From positions 1 to 23,811 of the IMG/VR virus record IMGVR_UViG_3300046387_000734: a DNA stretch of 23,811 bases; one strand, 5' to 3'. Shown one piece after another: positions 7,650-15,636 of the stretch (within the stretch, counting starts at the first letter, position 1; each line of letters starts with the position of its first letter). The notes beneath the pieces are model-generated. The model was not told the origin of the DNA, did no database searches, and saw nothing but the letters and a program-made list of their open reading frames with translations. This DNA is from a virus. The translations under genes and the position numbers were made by a program.

Positions 7650-9199
7650 TGACAAATATACCAGATATCAGTCAAGACGCACATTATAGAGGTGGTAATG
7701 CCATCTTTGATAGGATACATGTGCTTGACAAAATTGTTTATAATTTTGCAACTGATGACATCACAACAAGAAATCTTACTGTAACTGGTATTGCAACTTT
7801 TGGTACAAGTTCCACTACAATTGATGGTGCGACTGATACGATTCAAGTTGGAACTGCACTGACAATAGGACATACTCAAGGTTTACAATTTCATACACAA
7901 AATTTACACTCAGAGGGATTTGAGGTAAATCAAGTAAATATTTCTGGAATAGCTACGATTGGAAGTGATTTATATTTAACTGGTGCTTTAGTAGATACGA
8001 GTGGTGATACGGGAAGTTCAGGGCAACTTTTATCCTCAACAGGTTCTGGAACAAACTGGATAAATGCAAACTCAACCAGTGTGTTAAATGCAGTTAATGT
8101 TGGCGTAAATCTTAATGGTACAAGTGCAAATCAATTTGTATCATTCTTTGGTGCAAGTAGTGGTAATCAACCAAATCGTGTAGATGCAGCATTTACATAT
8201 AATCCATCAACAAATACAATGTCAGGTATCAATTACTCTGATACATCCACATTTACTAATACTAAGGTAACAGGTATAGCGACTGCTGCGATTTTAGAAG
8301 TGGAAGGTCAGTTGAGAGATGGAGATGGTAATTTTGGTTCTGCTGGACAGGTATTAACATCAGATGGAACTGATACAAAATGGGATGCGAGTTCAAACTT
8401 ACCTGCTGGATCATCAGCACAGGTTGCAATTACTGATGTATCAAGTGGAACTCCCAGAATTTTGCTATCTACTGGGAGTGGAACACAAAAAGATGTTTTA
8501 TCTAATTCTAATTTAACTTATAATACATCGACACAAGTTATAGGTGGAAAGATATCTAACATATCAAATCATGACACTGATGATTTAAGTGAAGGATCAA
8601 GCAATCTATATCACACAACTGCTAGAGTGAGAGCTGCAGTTAGTGCAACTGGAGATCTATCATATAATTCAGGCACAGGTCAGTTCTCTGTAAGTGTACC
8701 ATCTGCATTTGTAAGTGGAATGATAATCTTATGGTCAGGTAATACAGGTAATATTCCAAGTGGTTTTGTTCTTTGTGATGGTAATAACTCAACACCCAAT
8801 CTAACGGATAGATTTGTGGTTGGTGCTGGTGCAGCTTATAGTCCCGGAGCCACTGGTGGTAATTCAAGTGTAACTTTATCAACATCTAATCTACCAAGTC
8901 ATAATCACTCTATAAGTGTTTCTGGTACGACTAGTACTACATCTTTAACAGGTGACATTACAAAAATATCAGAGTGTTACAATGTGGCTGGTGGTGCAAC
9001 TGGTGTATTTACAAAGAAAGGAACTGGAAACTCACCTGTAACAGGAAGTTCGTCCACTAGTCCTACAGCAGGTGTTGATTTTGATGCTTCACATAATCAT
9101 ACTTTTTCTGCTTCTGGAACTTCTGGAAGTCAAGGTAGTGGTTCAGCACATGAGAATAGACCTCCTTACTATGCTCTCTGCTATATCATGAAAACTTAA
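7649..9199 (+). CDS. Tail fibre protein with phage tail-collar domain (516 aa)
   Basis: Residues 40-240 are stalk repeats (TRNLTVTGIATFGTSSTTI, then QVNISGIATIGSDLYLTGAL), and SAGQVLTSDGTDTKWD near 231-246 is a common fibre stalk unit. Residues 306-350 carry DTDDLSEGSSNLYHTTARV, another widespread stalk unit. The collar domain spans about 356-398 (SGMIILWSGNTGNIPSGF, LCDGNNSTPNLTDRFVVGAG), as in T4 gp12-type short fibres. The tip has two HNH triplets (418-420 and 482-484) and ends ENRPPYYALCYIMK, the normal collar-protein end; by analogy with gp12 the His residues may hold a metal. It is expected to be a trimeric host-binding or anchoring fibre. TAATG overlap upstream. Confidence 0.82.
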   Translation: MTNIPDISQDAHYRGGNAIFDRIHVLDKIVYNFATDDITTRNLTVTGIATFGTSSTTIDGATDTIQVGTALTIGHTQGLQFHTQNLHSEGFEVNQVNISGIATIGSDLYLTGALVDTSGDTGSSGQLLSSTGSGTNWINANSTSVLNAVNVGVNLNGTSANQFVSFFGASSGNQPNRVDAAFTYNPSTNTMSGINYSDTSTFTNTKVTGIATAAILEVEGQLRDGDGNFGSAGQVLTSDGTDTKWDASSNLPAGSSAQVAITDVSSGTPRILLSTGSGTQKDVLSNSNLTYNTSTQVIGGKISNISNHDTDDLSEGSSNLYHTTARVRAAVSATGDLSYNSGTGQFSVSVPSAFVSGMIILWSGNTGNIPSGFVLCDGNNSTPNLTDRFVVGAGAAYSPGATGGNSSVTLSTSNLPSHNHSISVSGTTSTTSLTGDITKISECYNVAGGATGVFTKKGTGNSPVTGSSSTSPTAGVDFDASHNHTFSASGTSGSQGSGSAHENRPPYYALCYIMKT

Positions 9200-9202
9200 T
9201 CA

Positions 9203-9231
9203 TTGACAAAAATACCTATATATGCTAGGAT
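9203..9231 (+). promoter_or_regulatory. Sigma70-type promoter: TTGACA, 17-nt spacer, extended -10 TGCTAGGAT
   Basis: A perfect -35 (9203-9208), exact 17-nt spacing and a -10 TAGGAT (9226-9231) with TG at 9223-9224 form a strong host-type promoter. The predicted start is near 9238, just before GGAG (9243-9246) and ATG 9254. It also shows that the TTG at 9203 is not a start codon. Confidence 0.75.
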
Positions 9232-9253
9232 ATTAAAAAATCGGAGTCTTTCA

Positions 9254-9493
9254 ATGAACGATGCATCAGTAGTAAAGACGATAATCGATATTTGTTCAAG
9301 GTCTTTTAAAATTGTTAGTGATCAAGGTCAAATACAAGTAGTTCATTGTGAAACTACTCAAGAATTTATGGATGTTCTTGAAGTATGTCAAGAGTTTTGT
9401 GAGGATGATATGCTTATCTATTCAGAGATCATTACGAAACCAAAAAGAGACAGAAGGACAAGAAAAAGGAAAAAACAACAAGAAACTGAATAA
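9254..9493 (+). CDS. Small protein of unknown function with Lys/Arg-rich tail (79 aa)
   Basis: I choose ATG 9254 (MNDASVVKTIIDICSRSFKI) because GGAG at 9243-9246 is spaced 7 nt and a sigma70 promoter ends at 9231; a longer frame from TTG 9203 would start inside the -35 box. Residues 1-60 look like a compact alpha/beta domain with three Cys and many acidic residues (TTQEFMDVLEVCQEF). The last 18 residues are very basic (KPKRDRRTRKRKKQQ), which suggests nucleic-acid or membrane-surface contact. I recall similar small proteins in cyanomyoviruses, with no known role. Its own sigma70-type promoter within a late structural block suggests an early or continuous need, unlike its neighbours. Confidence 0.7.
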   Translation: MNDASVVKTIIDICSRSFKIVSDQGQIQVVHCETTQEFMDVLEVCQEFCEDDMLIYSEIITKPKRDRRTRKRKKQQETE

Positions 9494-9496
9494 ATA
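9489..9496 (+). promoter_or_regulatory. T4-type late box AATAAATA
   Basis: It overlaps the TAA stop (9491-9493) of the 79-aa gene and lies 11 nt before ATG 9508. If used, the leader of the 82-aa gene would be only a few nucleotides, so a chance match is possible. Confidence 0.35.
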
Positions 9497-9507
9497 GTTA
9501 AAAAGAT

Positions 9508-9756
9508 ATGAAAAGGTTTGATAAATTTACTGAAGATATGGACAAGGTTGCTGCTTTAAGAGCAAGGCAGAAAGATGCTGTTTCAAAATTTAAATCAAGT
9601 TCTGAAGCACCAACTCCTCAAAAACCTGAGAGTCGAGTTCATTCTGGAGACATTGCAAGTGGAGATTTAACTGCTAGAAAAGCAGCAAAAGCAAAAGCAA
9701 TGGCAAGAAAAGCAGAAATCCGTGCTGAAATCCAGAACGAGAAACAGGATAAATAG
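9508..9756 (+). CDS. Small helical protein of unknown function (82 aa)
   Basis: The protein starts MKRFDKFTEDMDKVAALRAR and is almost all charged or Ala residues. Residues 1-30 and 54-80 (LTARKAAKAKAMARKAEIRAE) should be long, Ala/Lys-rich helices, probably coiled coil, with a Pro/Ser-rich hinge at 31-48. Similar 'KxFDKFxEDL' small proteins sit beside fibre genes in T4-like cyanophages; a fibre-assembly or scaffold-like role is only a guess. The predicted 5' leader is short and no strong SD is seen (AAAAAGAT before the ATG). The stop TAG is part of the next late box. Confidence 0.6.
   Translation: MKRFDKFTEDMDKVAALRARQKDAVSKFKSSSEAPTPQKPESRVHSGDIASGDLTARKAAKAKAMARKAEIRAEIQNEKQDK
9748..9755 (+). 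promoter_or_regulatory. T4-type late box GATAAATA
   Basis: 7/8 match to TATAAATA, overlapping the TAG stop (9754-9756) of the 82-aa gene, 29 nt before ATG 9784 of the giant fibre gene. The spacing leaves room for a leader of about 20 nt. Confidence 0.5.
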
Positions 9757-9783
9757 ATAGAAGACATACTTTGTACATGAGCG

Positions 9784-12700
9784 ATGCCACTTAATAAGTT
9801 AGAGAATTTTATAAAGAACACTGAGGGTAAAATTCTCTATGTAAATCCAAATGATATTGATGCGACCGATAGCATTACAAATCAGGGTAATTCATTAGCA
9901 CAACCGTTTAAGACAATCCAAAGGGCTTTACTAGAGTCTGCTAGATTTTCATATGTGGAAGGAAACAATAACGATTTAATTGAGAAGACAACAATATTAA
10001 TTTTTCCCGGAGAGCATGTAATTGATAATAGGCCTGGTTTCGCTGTAAAAAATGTAAGCAATTCTGCTGTTGCAGTATCCCCATCAGGTGCAGAAACAAC
10101 TGCTTCAGAAACTTTATCTCTTAACTTAACCTCTAATTTTGATCTGACACAAGAAGATAATTTACTCTACAAGTTTAATAGTATTAATGGTGGTGTGATT
10201 GTTCCTCGTGGTACATCATTAATTGGATTAGATTTAAGAAAAACAAAAATAAGACCTAAGTATATTCCTAATCCAACGGATAGTACAGTTGCAAATTCAG
10301 CACTATTTCGTCTAACTGGTACTTGTTACTTCTGGCAGTTCTCAATTTTTGATGGAGATGAGAGTGGACTTGTATTTACAGATCCATCAGATTTCTCTGC
10401 GAATAATCAATCAACACCAACATTCTCTCATCACAAACTAACTTGTTTTGAATATGCAGATGGTGTAAACATAGATACTCGATTTAATTTAACAGATTTA
10501 GACATATATTATAGTAAGTTATCAAATGCGTTTAGTGCAACATCAAGAACTATCAGAGAAGTTGATAGATTCCCTGCAAACTCACTAGGATTTGCTCCAC
10601 AAAGACCAGAATTTGAAATTGTTGGTGCATTCGCTTCAGATCCAATCAATGTTTCAACTATTATTTCTGGTGATGGATCAACTCCCGGAACTGTTGTTAC
10701 AGTTACAACTGCAACTCCACATGGATTAACAACAAACACACCAATCAAAATTAAGGGTGTGGATGTTTTTGATTACAACACATCAACTAAAGTTCAGAAT
10801 GTAACTAGCAGCACAGTATTTACATATCTTTTACCATTTGTACGAGATAATTTACCAGCAACTCCAAGTGCTTCATCTGCAACAGTAACTATTGAAACTG
10901 ATACTGTATCAGGTGCATCACCGTATATCTTCAACATATCTCTTCGTTCTGTATATGGAATGAATGGTATGCATGCAGACGGTGACAAGGCCACTGGTTT
11001 CAAATCAATGGTTGTTGCTCAGTTTACTGCAATCTCATTACAGAAAGATGACCGAGCATTTGTAAAGTATAATCAATCTTCGAGATTATATGAGGGTATT
11101 GATATTACAAAGGTTACAGGTGCAGAATTAGCATCTGGTGCATCTTCTCAAGATTCCTCAACAGTATATCATTTAGATTCTGATGCAGTTTATCGTCAGG
11201 AATTTGAAACAACTCATATTAAATTATCAAATGATGCAGTCATGCAGATTGTATCTGTATTTGCGATTGGATTTAATAAGCATTTTAACGCAGAGACAGG
11301 TGCTGATGCTTCAGTTACAAACTCTAACTCTAACTTTGGACAGTTTGCGATTGCATCTGATGGATTTAAGAAAGACGCATTTACAAAAGACAATAATGCA
11401 TATATTACTCAGGTAATTACTCCAAAAGCAATTACTTCAACAGAAACAAATATTGACTGGCAGAGATTAGATGTTGGATTAACTACATCCGTTGGTATCA
11501 CAAGTCATTTGTATCTATTTGGATTCAACACAAAAGATAATGTTCCACCCGTTGTAATTCAGGGTTATCGTGTTGGTGCAAAAACTAATGATGTTGTATC
11601 AGTTAACTTTGCAAGTGTAAATGATGGATCAAGTGTCACTGGTTATGGAACAAGTGATGCAAGTATATTGATGGTTGATAATGATATTTCAACTACAGGA
11701 ATTACATCCGCACTTGGTACAACATCTAGTATCAAGAAATATACAGTTCAATCAGGCCCCACATCTAACATTTTAACTATTGGAACTCATGAGTTACTAA
11801 CAGGAGAAAAGATAAGAGTTATAAGTGATGATGGTGATCTACCAGAAAATTTAACAGAGAACACAGTTTACTTTGCGATCAAACAATCAAGTACACAGAT
11901 TAAAATTGCAGCATCTAAAACTAATGCAACATTAGGAACTGCAATTGTAATTCATGGTGGTACAAAATTACAGATTGAAAGTCGTGTATCAGATAAAGAC
12001 TCTGGTGAAATTGGTTCACCAATTCAGTTTGACCCTGTAAACTCAAACTGGTTTATACATGCTGCAACTAATAATGATATCTACACTACAATGAATACAT
12101 TGGGTGTTGGTAATCTTGGAAACAATACTCCTGTATCATTTATTAAGAGAATTGCAGACGAAAGATCACTAGATGAAAAAGTATATAAGTTAAGAGTTGT
12201 AGTACCAAAAGAACTTACAAATGCAAAGAATCCAGAAGAAGGATTTATCATTCAAGAATCTAGTTCTACAAATGTAAGAAATGTCGGAGACTTCACCAGA
12301 ACTTCAATTACAGATCAAGATTATGACTTTGATCGTAATCCTAGATTTATAAGCACATGTTCTGCATCAGGAACTGCTATCACTGTAATCGCTGATGTAC
12401 CACATAATCTAAAGGCAGGTGAAAGAATATTCGTCAAGAATGTAACTGACAATAGTGGAACTGCAACAGGTATATTCAATAAAGGTTACAATGGATCATT
12501 CCTTGTAAGCACAATTGTTGACGATAAAACATTTACATATCCTACAACAGACACAGCAGGTGTAACACATACAGTTGGTAATTTTACAAATGATATATCA
12601 ACTCGTTCAACAACTCTACCAAGATTTGAAAGAAACAATTTACAGAGTAACTTCTATATCTATCGTAATGAAGTTATAAGTTCTTACATTAAGGATGTTC

Positions 12701-15636
12701 AAGATGGTATCTATCATCTATTTGTTCTTCATGCTGATAATGCAATTCCAACTGAATTTACAGGTGTTAAGTATGGTCAGAATGTAGTTGACTTGTATCC
12801 ACAGTTAGATCGAGATAATAATCATTCAAACCCACCTGCTTCAGTATCGTTTGGTAAGAGAGCTCCGATTGGTGATGTTTCAACAAATGATCTTAGAAAG
12901 AGTATTACAAGAGAGTCAACAGACAAACTCGTAAAAGATTTTGGATATGCCAAAATTATATCTGGTGTAAGTACAGGTGGTGCAATGGGAGTTGGACATA
13001 CAACTCTTACATTCGATAGACCACATGGATTTGGAAGTATCGTTACAGTCGCATCCATTGTTGGTGGATCAGGTTTAACAAATGGCACATATCATAATGT
13101 TAAATTACTTAATGAGGGAACCACAACTTGGGATGGTGCAACAGCAAAGGTCACAGTTGCAAGTAATGGAGTCACAGGTGTAGAAATAATTGAAGGAGGT
13201 TCTGGATTCACAGGTACAGAAACATTAGATATTGATAATTCATTCACAGGTGGATCAGGTGCTAAAGTTGTTATTGGAGTCACAGGTATCAGTACAAATA
13301 TAGGTGATTCATTACAAATCACTGGTGTTGGTACAGTCACAGATAATGTGGTAGCAATATCATCTGTTCGATCAACAACTTCAGTTTCAATTGCAGTCAC
13401 AACTGGTGATCCTGACATTATCACAGGTCAGTTTGCAATCAATCAGGGGCCAAAAGCAACGGTATCAAGTGTATCAACTCTTGATTCTACGACTGGAATA
13501 TCAACATTTACATTTACGAAGAGTCATGGATTTGTTGCAGGAAGTCCATTCAGAATATTAGATAATAGCAATAATAAGTTAGGAGACTTCTTTGTTAAGA
13601 CTGTCGTTGGTGTTAATACATTCTCAGCAATAACTACAGTTCAGTTAGCATCCCCAACTACAGTTCTTCCAAATGGAATGGCACCTGCCACTCTTACATC
13701 TGATAAGGAAGATGAAAATATTGGTTCAAGAGGACTTGCATTCTATGATAACGAGACATTTAATCTTGGTGCAAATGTAACCACAGGAACTTCTGTCGAG
13801 ATTAGTTTACCAAATGCGGGTATTGGAACCACAAGTAGATTTGAATTAGGTTCTTATATACAGGTTGGTGATGAGATAATGAGAGTTAAGTCTGCAACCA
13901 CTTCTGGTTCAGGCAATAATGAACTCACAGTGATTCGAGGTTCATTGGGAACAATTCAGGAAAGTCATTCAAGTGGTGAACAGGTTAAGAAAGTTAAACC
14001 AATACCAATTGAATTTAGACGACCATCTATTATTCGTGCATCTGGTCATACATTTGAATATCTTGGATTCGGGCCCGGTAACTACTCAACTGCATTACCA
14101 CAAGTTCAGGTCAGAACACTTACAGAAAGAGAAGAGTTCTTAACACAGTCACAAGAGAGATCATGTGGTACTGTTGTTTACACAGGTATGAACAACAGAG
14201 GTGACTTCTTTATTGGTAATAAGAGAGTTAGTTCTGCTACTGGTCAGGAGAGAACATTTGATGCACCGATTCCGACAGTTACAGGTGAAGATCCATCAAG
14301 ACTATCAGTTATATTTGATGAAGTAATTATTAAAGAAAGACTTGTTGTTGAAGGTGGTAAGTCAAGAACAATTCTATCTCAGTTTGACGGGCCAGTTACA
14401 TTCAACGAGGTTGTAAAAGTCAATGCTGCAATGACAGTTAATGACTTGATTAAGTTAAATGGAAACTTTGAGATAACAAATGATACTAACTCACATAGTC
14501 GTGATACAGGATCACTGATCACAGATGGTGGTATTGGAATCGAGAAGAACTTAAATGTTGGAGAGAACTTCAATGCTTTAGGTATATCAACTGTTAATAA
14601 TTTACGAGTTACAGGTCTGTCAACATTCACAGGTTTGATGGATATTGATGGTGGTGCTGAGATTGGTGCTTTAAAGATTGGTATCACCACAGTAAATATG
14701 CTTGGAACTATTGGTAATAATAATTTAATTATTGATTCTGCTGGCGGTACAACTACAATTCAAGATAATGTCGTTGTAAGTGGTGACTTTAGTTCAAGTG
14801 GTGCTACAAATGGTAACATCCGAATCGGTGTTACAGGTGATAATGAAATTGATACTTCATCAGGAAACTTAATAATAGATTCTGCAGGTGGTCTAGTTCA
14901 AGTTACTGATAATTTAGCAGTAACTGGTGCAATTACATCTTCAGATTTAACAAGTGGTAATATTAAAATTGGTGTCACAGGTGACAATGAAATTGATACA
15001 TCATCAGGAAACCTAACAATTGATTCTGCTGGTGGAACAACTACAGTTGACGATAACTTAAATATTACTGGAGACATTAACTTAACTGGTAGTTTCACAG
15101 GTTCATCAGTCACATTTAGTGGAAACTTAACTGCTGCTGGAGGAACACTTGGTAATGTTCAAGTTGGTTTAGCAGACAATCAAACAGTCACAACATCATC
15201 TGGTAAACTCATATTAGATGCTGCCACAAATGAAGTTGAGATTAATGCAGACATAGATCATAATGGTGCATTAAATACATCTGGTAACTTAGTATGTGGT
15301 GGGTCAGGAACATTTAGTGGTGATGTAATCGCATTCAGTTCTTCTGATTTGAATCTCAAAGAAAATTTAGTAAACATTGGTCAAGCAGTTGAAAGAGTCA
15401 ACAAATTAAATGGTTATACATTTACTTGGAAATCAGGGACAAATTTAGTAGATGAATATTTTGATGGTAAAGAAGATCTTGGTGTCATTGCACAAGAAGT
15501 TGAAGCACTTGGATTAGTTGGTCTGACAACCACCAGAGATAATGGTACAAAGGCAGTTCGTTATGATAGATTAGTTCCAATTCTTATTGAAGCGATTAAG
15601 GAACTAGATGCAAGGGTAAAATCTCTAGGAGGTTAA
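9784..15636 (+). CDS. Giant virion fibre protein with pectin-lyase-like start and S74 chaperone end (1950 aa)
   Basis: Residues 16-50 (ILYVNPNDIDATDS, then AQPFKTIQRALLE) look like the first coil of a right-handed beta-helix (pectin-lyase fold). Residues about 300-1290 contain at least five His-Gly-Leu-type beta modules, at PHGL 312, THEL 668, PHNL 873, PHGF 1080 and SHGF 1247. Residues 1647-1807 are 48-residue stalk repeats (NLIIDSAGG, NIKIGVTGDNEID). Residues 1853-1950 are an S74 intramolecular chaperone with Ser1854 and Lys1859 as the expected dyad. S74 proteins trimerise, then cleave and release the chaperone. The protein is likely a baseplate-attached fibre or tailspike that binds or degrades surface polysaccharide, though no catalytic residues are evident. 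The start follows a late box; a five-codon ORF (ATG 9777) overlaps it. Confidence 0.8.
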   Translation: MPLNKLENFIKNTEGKILYVNPNDIDATDSITNQGNSLAQPFKTIQRALLESARFSYVEGNNNDLIEKTTILIFPGEHVIDNRPGFAVKNVSNSAVAVSPSGAETTASETLSLNLTSNFDLTQEDNLLYKFNSINGGVIVPRGTSLIGLDLRKTKIRPKYIPNPTDSTVANSALFRLTGTCYFWQFSIFDGDESGLVFTDPSDFSANNQSTPTFSHHKLTCFEYADGVNIDTRFNLTDLDIYYSKLSNAFSATSRTIREVDRFPANSLGFAPQRPEFEIVGAFASDPINVSTIISGDGSTPGTVVTVTTATPHGLTTNTPIKIKGVDVFDYNTSTKVQNVTSSTVFTYLLPFVRDNLPATPSASSATVTIETDTVSGASPYIFNISLRSVYGMNGMHADGDKATGFKSMVVAQFTAISLQKDDRAFVKYNQSSRLYEGIDITKVTGAELASGASSQDSSTVYHLDSDAVYRQEFETTHIKLSNDAVMQIVSVFAIGFNKHFNAETGADASVTNSNSNFGQFAIASDGFKKDAFTKDNNAYITQVITPKAITSTETNIDWQRLDVGLTTSVGITSHLYLFGFNTKDNVPPVVIQGYRVGAKTNDVVSVNFASVNDGSSVTGYGTSDASILMVDNDISTTGITSALGTTSSIKKYTVQSGPTSNILTIGTHELLTGEKIRVISDDGDLPENLTENTVYFAIKQSSTQIKIAASKTNATLGTAIVIHGGTKLQIESRVSDKDSGEIGSPIQFDPVNSNWFIHAATNNDIYTTMNTLGVGNLGNNTPVSFIKRIADERSLDEKVYKLRVVVPKELTNAKNPEEGFIIQESSSTNVRNVGDFTRTSITDQDYDFDRNPRFISTCSASGTAITVIADVPHNLKAGERIFVKNVTDNSGTATGIFNKGYNGSFLVSTIVDDKTFTYPTTDTAGVTHTVGNFTNDISTRSTTLPRFERNNLQSNFYIYRNEVISSYIKDVQDGIYHLFVLHADNAIPTEFTGVKYGQNVVDLYPQLDRDNNHSNPPASVSFGKRAPIGDVSTNDLRKSITRESTDKLVKDFGYAKIISGVSTGGAMGVGHTTLTFDRPHGFGSIVTVASIVGGSGLTNGTYHNVKLLNEGTTTWDGATAKVTVASNGVTGVEIIEGGSGFTGTETLDIDNSFTGGSGAKVVIGVTGISTNIGDSLQITGVGTVTDNVVAISSVRSTTSVSIAVTTGDPDIITGQFAINQGPKATVSSVSTLDSTTGISTFTFTKSHGFVAGSPFRILDNSNNKLGDFFVKTVVGVNTFSAITTVQLASPTTVLPNGMAPATLTSDKEDENIGSRGLAFYDNETFNLGANVTTGTSVEISLPNAGIGTTSRFELGSYIQVGDEIMRVKSATTSGSGNNELTVIRGSLGTIQESHSSGEQVKKVKPIPIEFRRPSIIRASGHTFEYLGFGPGNYSTALPQVQVRTLTEREEFLTQSQERSCGTVVYTGMNNRGDFFIGNKRVSSATGQERTFDAPIPTVTGEDPSRLSVIFDEVIIKERLVVEGGKSRTILSQFDGPVTFNEVVKVNAAMTVNDLIKLNGNFEITNDTNSHSRDTGSLITDGGIGIEKNLNVGENFNALGISTVNNLRVTGLSTFTGLMDIDGGAEIGALKIGITTVNMLGTIGNNNLIIDSAGGTTTIQDNVVVSGDFSSSGATNGNIRIGVTGDNEIDTSSGNLIIDSAGGLVQVTDNLAVTGAITSSDLTSGNIKIGVTGDNEIDTSSGNLTIDSAGGTTTVDDNLNITGDINLTGSFTGSSVTFSGNLTAAGGTLGNVQVGLADNQTVTTSSGKLILDAATNEVEINADIDHNGALNTSGNLVCGGSGTFSGDVIAFSSSDLNLKENLVNIGQAVERVNKLNGYTFTWKSGTNLVDEYFDGKEDLGVIAQEVEALGLVGLTTTRDNGTKAVRYDRLVPILIEAIKELDARVKSLGG
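14722..15204 (+). repeat. Tandem 144-bp (48-aa) stalk repeats in the giant fibre gene
   Basis: Units begin at 14722, 14866 and 15010, each encoding NL(I/T)IDSAGG, then a variable part and GDNEIDTSSG. The third unit is 195 bp, with a 17-codon insertion; a diverged KLILDAA start follows at 15205. Units 1 and 2 are exactly 144 bp. Confidence 0.85.
15340..15633 (+). other. S74-type C-terminal intramolecular chaperone domain
   Basis: The domain starts SSDLNLKENL, with Ser1854 and Lys1859 five apart, as in the endosialidase-type Ser/Lys dyad. DLGVIAQEVEALG and AVRYDRLVPILIEAIKELDA are the other conserved blocks. Expected cleavage lies just before Ser1854 and would release about 97 residues. Confidence 0.85.
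15627..15632 (+). promoter_or_regulatory. Strong Shine-Dalgarno AGGAGG for the glycine-rich gene
   Basis: AGGAGG encodes the last Gly-Gly of the giant fibre (GGA GGT) and lies 4 nt before ATG 15637. It is the best SD in the window and suggests heavy translation of the adhesin-like gene. Confidence 0.7.

Noticed and set aside
7725-7744. TTGACA and TATAAT near the start of the collar fibre gene
   Set aside because: The spacer is only 8 nt, too short for a sigma70 promoter.
9203-9253. N-terminal extension of the 79-aa gene from TTG 9203
   Set aside because: These bases form a complete sigma70 promoter, and a proper SD precedes ATG 9254.
9777-9794. Five-codon ORF (MSDAT) overlapping the giant fibre start
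   Set aside because: No SD, and too short to show selection; perhaps a leader-peptide effect, but nothing supports it.
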